Part shown: piece by piece, positions 60,759-64,000 of the stretch
How positions within the stretch are numbered: position 1 is the stretch's first letter
How the letters are laid out: every line of letters starts with the position of its first letter
NCBI RefSeq assembly: GCF_000332975.1
Contig: NZ_BANR01000015.1
Span: 1-64,000 of the forward strand
Direction of reading: 5' to 3'
DNA length: 64,000 nucleotides
From: Gordonia aichiensis NBRC 108223
GTDB lineage: Bacteria; Actinomycetota; Actinomycetes; Mycobacteriales; Mycobacteriaceae
Program-made: the position numbers and the translations under genes
The notes under the pieces: generated by a model
The model's input: only the letters and a program-made list of their open reading frames with translations
The model's database searches: none
Told to the model about the DNA's origin: nothing

Positions 60759-61285
60759 TTGATCTCGATCTTCTCGATGACGACCGGCTCGAGTGGACGG
60801 TCGGCGCGGTCGGTCGACGTCGTCGCGATCGCGTCGACGACCTGCTGTGATGCGGGATCTGTCACCTCGCCGAAGATCGTGTGGCGACGGTTGAGGTGGG
60901 GCGTCGGGCCGACGGTGATGAAGAACTGCGATCCGTTGGTACCCGGGCCTGCGTTGGCCATTGCGAGAAGATACGGGCGGTCGAAGGAGAGCTCCGGGTG
61001 GAACTCGTCCTCGAACCGGTAGCCCGGACCACCACGGCCGGTGCCCGTGGGGTCGCCGCCCTGGATCATGAAGCCCTCGATGACGCGGTGGAACACCGAG
61101 CCGTCGAAGAACGGTCCGGAGTTGCCCCCGGAGGCGTTGGGCTCGGAGTACTCCTTGCTGCCATCGGCGAGGCCGGTGAAGTTGGCAACGGTCTTGGGCG
61201 CGTGATTTCCGAACAGGTCGACAACGATGTCACCGCGGTTGGTGTGGATGGTCGCGGTCTGCGTTTCAATACTCACGCCCTCCAT
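60755..61285 (-). CDS. ppiA: Peptidyl-prolyl cis-trans isomerase, cyclophilin type
   Basis: 176 residues, typical for cytoplasmic bacterial cyclophilins. The ATG at 61285 has GAGGTGG just upstream. The active-site motifs are [40 protein letters not shown] and [12 protein letters not shown]. It speeds proline isomerisation in folding proteins. Its stop overlaps the proposed rhomboid start. In mycobacteria ppiA (Rv0009) lies in the same place close to the origin. Confidence 0.95.
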   Translation of the reverse strand: MEGVSIETQTATIHTNRGDIVVDLFGNHAPKTVANFTGLADGSKEYSEPNASGGNSGPFFDGSVFHRVIEGFMIQGGDPTGTGRGGPGYRFEDEFHPELSFDRPYLLAMANAGPGTNGSQFFITVGPTPHLNRRHTIFGEVTDPASQQVVDAIATTSTDRADRPLEPVVIEKIEIN

Positions 61286-61353
61286 ACAACCACCTCAGCA
61301 GCGGTAGGTGTCAGAAGTGGCATCCGCCCACGGCGAACTGGCACGCTGTGCAC

Positions 61354-61530
61354 ATGCAGAAGAAGCAGGTGCTTGCCGTCGCGGGGGGACTCGCGCTGCT
61401 CTCGACCCTCACAGCGGTCATCGTCGTCGTGCTGCGCCGCAGCCGACAGGAGCCGCCACCGATCTCGGCCACCGTCCCTCGGATCGACGAGTTGCCACCG
61501 AGTGTCAGTGCTGGTCCCGACGCTCACTAG
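61354..61530 (+). CDS. Small single-span membrane protein
   Basis: 58 residues. MQKKQVLAVAGGLALLSTLT then AVIVVVLRRSRQ gives one N-terminal helix with a positive cytoplasmic stop, followed by a Pro-rich tail of about 25 residues. It is divergent from ppiA. A GTG at 61348 is an alternative start. No family is known to me; composition and position support a real gene of moderate likelihood. Confidence 0.55.
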   Translation: MQKKQVLAVAGGLALLSTLTAVIVVVLRRSRQEPPPISATVPRIDELPPSVSAGPDAH

Positions 61531-61599
61531 GTGCGCGTGGCGGTCGGGTTGTCGGCGGTCCGTGCGGTCCGGACACAGCGGTGCAGGTAATTTGGACCC

Positions 61600-62634
61600 G
61601 TGAACTCCGACGACACCCGAGCCGACGACGCCGACAGCGAGTCAGGCGTGACCCGAGGATCGGGGTGGTCTGCTCCCGCGTCGAGTGATGATGCACAGGC
61701 CACCGACAGGCCTGCGCCACCGAGTAGCGGCCGGACTCCGCGCCTGACGTCCGACGTGGCGCCGTCGACGTCCGCTCCGTGGGAACGCGCGAACGGGCCG
61801 GGTGCACCGCGCCCGACCCCGCCGCCTAGCTCGTCTCGGCCACCCACCGGAAGCGGACCGGCGCCACAGGCCAATCGACCCGCCCCGCCCACCACCGGCC
61901 CGCGGCCGGGATGGCAGGTCGGTCCCCCGTCGCAACGCCAGCCACCACGCGGCACCCAACCCGCGCCCGGCTCCCGGCCCGGGGCAGGCCAACCGACAGG
62001 GAGGCCACCAGTTCAGGGCCCGGGTGGACAACCACCCCGACGGCCTGGAGCCCCGGTACCACCCCCGGGGCGCCGACCACCGCTGGGCACACCGGGCGGT
62101 CCTCCGCCTGCGCGGCCGGGCGATCGCTCCGGCCCGCCCGGCAGGCCCGCATCCCCGCCTCCCACCGAGAAGCTCTCCAGCACAAGCGATCACGCGAAAC
62201 CCGGTGAGCGTGTGTTCGTGCCGCCGCGGCGAAGCGAATCCCCTCCCGCGCCACCGCGCGATGGTCGACCGGTGGCCACGGAGGGTAGTTCGTCGGTGCA
62301 GGCATACTCGGCTGTGAAAGAGCCGTCGAACCGGCAGGGAATCGGTTCCCGTGTCGAAGACCAGGAGGAGCCCGTGGCCCCGCCTCGGACCGCAACACAG
62401 GCGTCATCGTCGTCGAAAACAATGAACCGCACAGCGATCTGGGCGTTTGTGTTGTCGCTTCTGGGCATCACGTCGCCGGTCGGCATCTATCTCGGTTACC
62501 GCGCTCGTGACGAGATCGTCTCCCGACGCCAGTACGGGGCCCCGTTTGCGATGGTGGCAATCCGGCTCGGCTGGACGTGGGTGGCAGTCGCGGTAGTCGC
62601 GATCCTCGTATATCTGTTCATCTTCGTGTTCTGA
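61600..62634 (+). CDS. Proline-rich protein with C-terminal DUF4190 membrane domain
   Basis: 344 residues from a GTG. Residues 1-260 are disordered, with Pro, Gly, Arg and Ser dominant (PPSSSRPPTGSGPAPQ, PPPGRRPPLGTPGGPPP). The last 70 residues hold two membrane helices in the DUF4190 pattern: NRTAIWAFVLSLLGITSPVG, IYLGYRARDEI and WVAVAVVAILVYLFIFVF. The function of the family is unknown; the long basic Pro-rich arm may bind other wall or kinase-locus proteins. A short direct duplication (GTGTTCTGAGT) overlaps the stop. Confidence 0.75.
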   Translation: MNSDDTRADDADSESGVTRGSGWSAPASSDDAQATDRPAPPSSGRTPRLTSDVAPSTSAPWERANGPGAPRPTPPPSSSRPPTGSGPAPQANRPAPPTTGPRPGWQVGPPSQRQPPRGTQPAPGSRPGAGQPTGRPPVQGPGGQPPRRPGAPVPPPGRRPPLGTPGGPPPARPGDRSGPPGRPASPPPTEKLSSTSDHAKPGERVFVPPRRSESPPAPPRDGRPVATEGSSSVQAYSAVKEPSNRQGIGSRVEDQEEPVAPPRTATQASSSSKTMNRTAIWAFVLSLLGITSPVGIYLGYRARDEIVSRRQYGAPFAMVAIRLGWTWVAVAVVAILVYLFIFVF

Positions 62635-62802
62635 GTGTTCGTGTTCTGAGTGCTGCTGCGCACCGGACTGCACTGTCGAATCAGCTTCTTGCGAGGGTCG
62701 GTGCCATCCGGAACGGCGCGTCGGGCGAATACCGTGCGTACTGTCGTCCACGGTCGGCTCTGATCGATGCCCTGCCGACGCCCGACTCCGCGAAGGATCT
62801 CC

Positions 62803-63582
62803 ATGCCGAAGCTCGCCTTTCCGCGTCCACGCTCGCACCGCGAGCGCCGCCGACCTGTCTTCTCTGCGACCAGGACTGCCCGCCGGCTGGCGATTCTGAC
62901 AGGGTCGCTCGCCGTCGCGGTCGGCGGTGTTCTCGCCGCTGTCCCACACGCCTCGGCGGCGTCCTGCCCCGACGTCGAGGTGGTGTTCGCGCGAGGCACC
63001 TCGGAGACAGCACCACCCGTCGGATTGACCGGACTGTCGTTTGCGCAGGCGCTGAGGTCACAGCTGCCCGGGAAATCGGTCTCGGTGTACGGCGTCAACT
63101 ATCCGGCGAGCAACAACTTCAACAACCGGGTGGCATTCGTCCGCAACGTCGTCGACGGCATCACCACCGCGCAGGACCACATCAAGGCCACCGCGTCGCG
63201 CTGCCCGAAGACAGGCATCGTGCTGGGCGGTTATTCGCAGGGCGGCGCCGTTGCCGCCTATGCGGCGAACAGCGGTATCGCCGTTCCGGCGCGCTATGCC
63301 GAATACGCCTCCCAGGCTCCCAAGGCGATGCCTGCCGACGTCGAACCCCACGTCAAGGCTGTAGTGCTGTTCGCGCCGCCGTCAGATCGCTGGATTCGTG
63401 ACATCGGCGCACCCGAGATGAACGTCGGACCTCGTTATCGCCCCAAGACCGTCACGTACTGCATCGCAGGCGACGTGGTGTGCGACGGCGCGCCCGTCGG
63501 TCAGCCGAACGCGCTGCACGTCCTGTACGGGGTCAACGGCATGAACGTCCAAGCCGCCCAGTACGCGGCAGCACGCCTCTAG
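62803..63582 (+). CDS. Secreted cutinase-family serine esterase
   Basis: 259 residues from the ATG at 62803; an ATG at 62767 is in frame but has a poorer context. An arginine-rich leader and a hydrophobic core (LAILTGSLAVAVGGVLAAVP) with cleavage near HASA/ASC form a Sec signal. The mature alpha/beta-hydrolase has VVFARGTSETAP, the nucleophile GYSQGGAVAAYA, the acid in AGDVVCDGAP and the His in ALHVLYG, with four cysteines for two disulphides. Such CULP-type enzymes cut ester lipids, cutin or polyesters. Its end overlaps the convergent DUF1622 gene by 4 bp. Confidence 0.93.
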   Translation: MPKLAFPRPRSHRERRRPVFSATRTARRLAILTGSLAVAVGGVLAAVPHASAASCPDVEVVFARGTSETAPPVGLTGLSFAQALRSQLPGKSVSVYGVNYPASNNFNNRVAFVRNVVDGITTAQDHIKATASRCPKTGIVLGGYSQGGAVAAYAANSGIAVPARYAEYASQAPKAMPADVEPHVKAVVLFAPPSDRWIRDIGAPEMNVGPRYRPKTVTYCIAGDVVCDGAPVGQPNALHVLYGVNGMNVQAAQYAAARL

Positions 63583-63977
63583 TCCGTAGTGGCACGCGAC
63601 GCGGCCTGTGCAGCGGCGTCGCGTGCCACCTCACGGCCTGCGATCGCGGCCCCGCTGGTGAGCAGTGCGCGCTTCCACGGGACGACACCCTCGATCTCGA
63701 TCTGAATCGACATCGACAGCACCGTGCGGATGAGCACGATGATTCCGAGGATCGCCGCATCCTCGATGGAGGGCTTCGAGGTGATGGTCCGGATCAGATC
63801 TGCGGCCACGAGCACCTCGAGACCGAGCAAAATCGCCGCACCCAGGGTGTTGCGCAGCGTCGAGTACGCAATCTGACCACCCTCGCCTCGGCGCAGCGCC
63901 CTCGCGGCGAGCACCAGCGACATGATGAACCCGAGGACCATCGTCAACGCGCCGATCGCCTCGAACGCCACGGCCAC
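63579..63977 (-). CDS. DUF1622-family membrane protein (5' end may be beyond window)
   Basis: 132 residues from a GTG at 63977. The frame stays open to the window edge, so the true start may lie outside. Three membrane helices are seen (IGALTMVLGFIMSLVLAARA, LGAAILLGLEVLVAADLIRT, ILGIIVLIRTVLSMSIQIEI). The pattern LGLEVLVAADLIRTI with IVLIRTVLS and EGVVPW is that of DUF1622. The function is unknown. It is convergent with the cutinase gene. Confidence 0.8.
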   Translation of the reverse strand: MAVAFEAIGALTMVLGFIMSLVLAARALRRGEGGQIAYSTLRNTLGAAILLGLEVLVAADLIRTITSKPSIEDAAILGIIVLIRTVLSMSIQIEIEGVVPWKRALLTSGAAIAGREVARDAAAQAASRATTD

Positions 63978-64000
63978 GCCGGTGAAGACATCCTCGGATT

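Overview
The window is a high-GC actinobacterial chromosome segment, most likely from a mycolic-acid genus such as Gordonia or a close relative. The right end carries the conserved mycobacterial-type block tRNA-Leu, fhaA, fhaB, pstP, rodA, pbpA, pknA, pknB, pabA/trpG, crgA, PH-domain gene, rhomboid and ppiA, which in known mycolata lies near the replication origin. A secreted cutinase and a DUF1622 membrane protein follow. The genus is inferred from gene content and order; no rRNA is present.

Left part (1-11.8 kb): a catabolic-looking cluster. Leftward run a PEP-utilising enzyme (cut by the window edge) and, separately, an acyl-CoA ligase overlapping a winged-helix protein. Rightward runs a tightly overlapping operon of cytochrome P450, aldehyde dehydrogenase, SDR dehydrogenase, a short PPDK-like dikinase, a TetR regulator and a 2Fe-2S flavin reductase that could feed the P450. 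surE sits between them. The substrate is unknown. A small spacer region with a secreted GH16 glucanase follows.

Centre (13.8-27.7 kb): about 14 kb of leftward genes that together spell out oxidative methylamine use. In transcription order these are a cupin protein, a DmmA/DmmC-like small protein, two heme-dependent N-demethylase (DUF3445) proteins each with its own PDR/VanB-type reductase, an ammonium/methylammonium transporter, a GmaS-like glutamine synthetase, a three-part N-methylglutamate synthase (amidotransferase, GXGXG and FMN subunits), a single FAD oxidase resembling the catalytic subunit of N-methylglutamate dehydrogenase or sarcosine oxidase, and an XRE-cupin regulator. The expected flow is dimethylamine to methylamine to gamma-glutamylmethylamide to N-methylglutamate to glutamate. 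One demethylase is fused to a second copy of the small subunit.

Next (28-38.6 kb): a PAP2 phosphatase, a four-gene leftward operon (acyl-CoA ligase, DUF3556-like membrane protein, phytoene-desaturase-like FAD enzyme, PucR-type regulator), a secreted DUF5995-like protein, an amino-acid permease and a TetR regulator.

Island (about 39.1-47.8 kb): lower-GC, partly decayed accessory DNA ending just past the 3' end of tRNA-Leu(CAG). It holds a 5'-truncated UvrD-like helicase with an in-frame stop, an intact 1269-residue RecD-like helicase with a nuclease-like tail, a ruined IS3-family element, a frameshifted gene of unknown function and an Mrr-like nuclease with two membrane helices. It looks like the remains of a defence locus.

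Right part (47.9-64 kb): the core cell-wall and Ser/Thr kinase operon, with overlapping start and stop codons from fhaB through pknB, then the convergent pabA/trpG carrying an in-frame 24-bp repeat expansion, and the crgA to ppiA region with paired DnaA-box-like palindromes.
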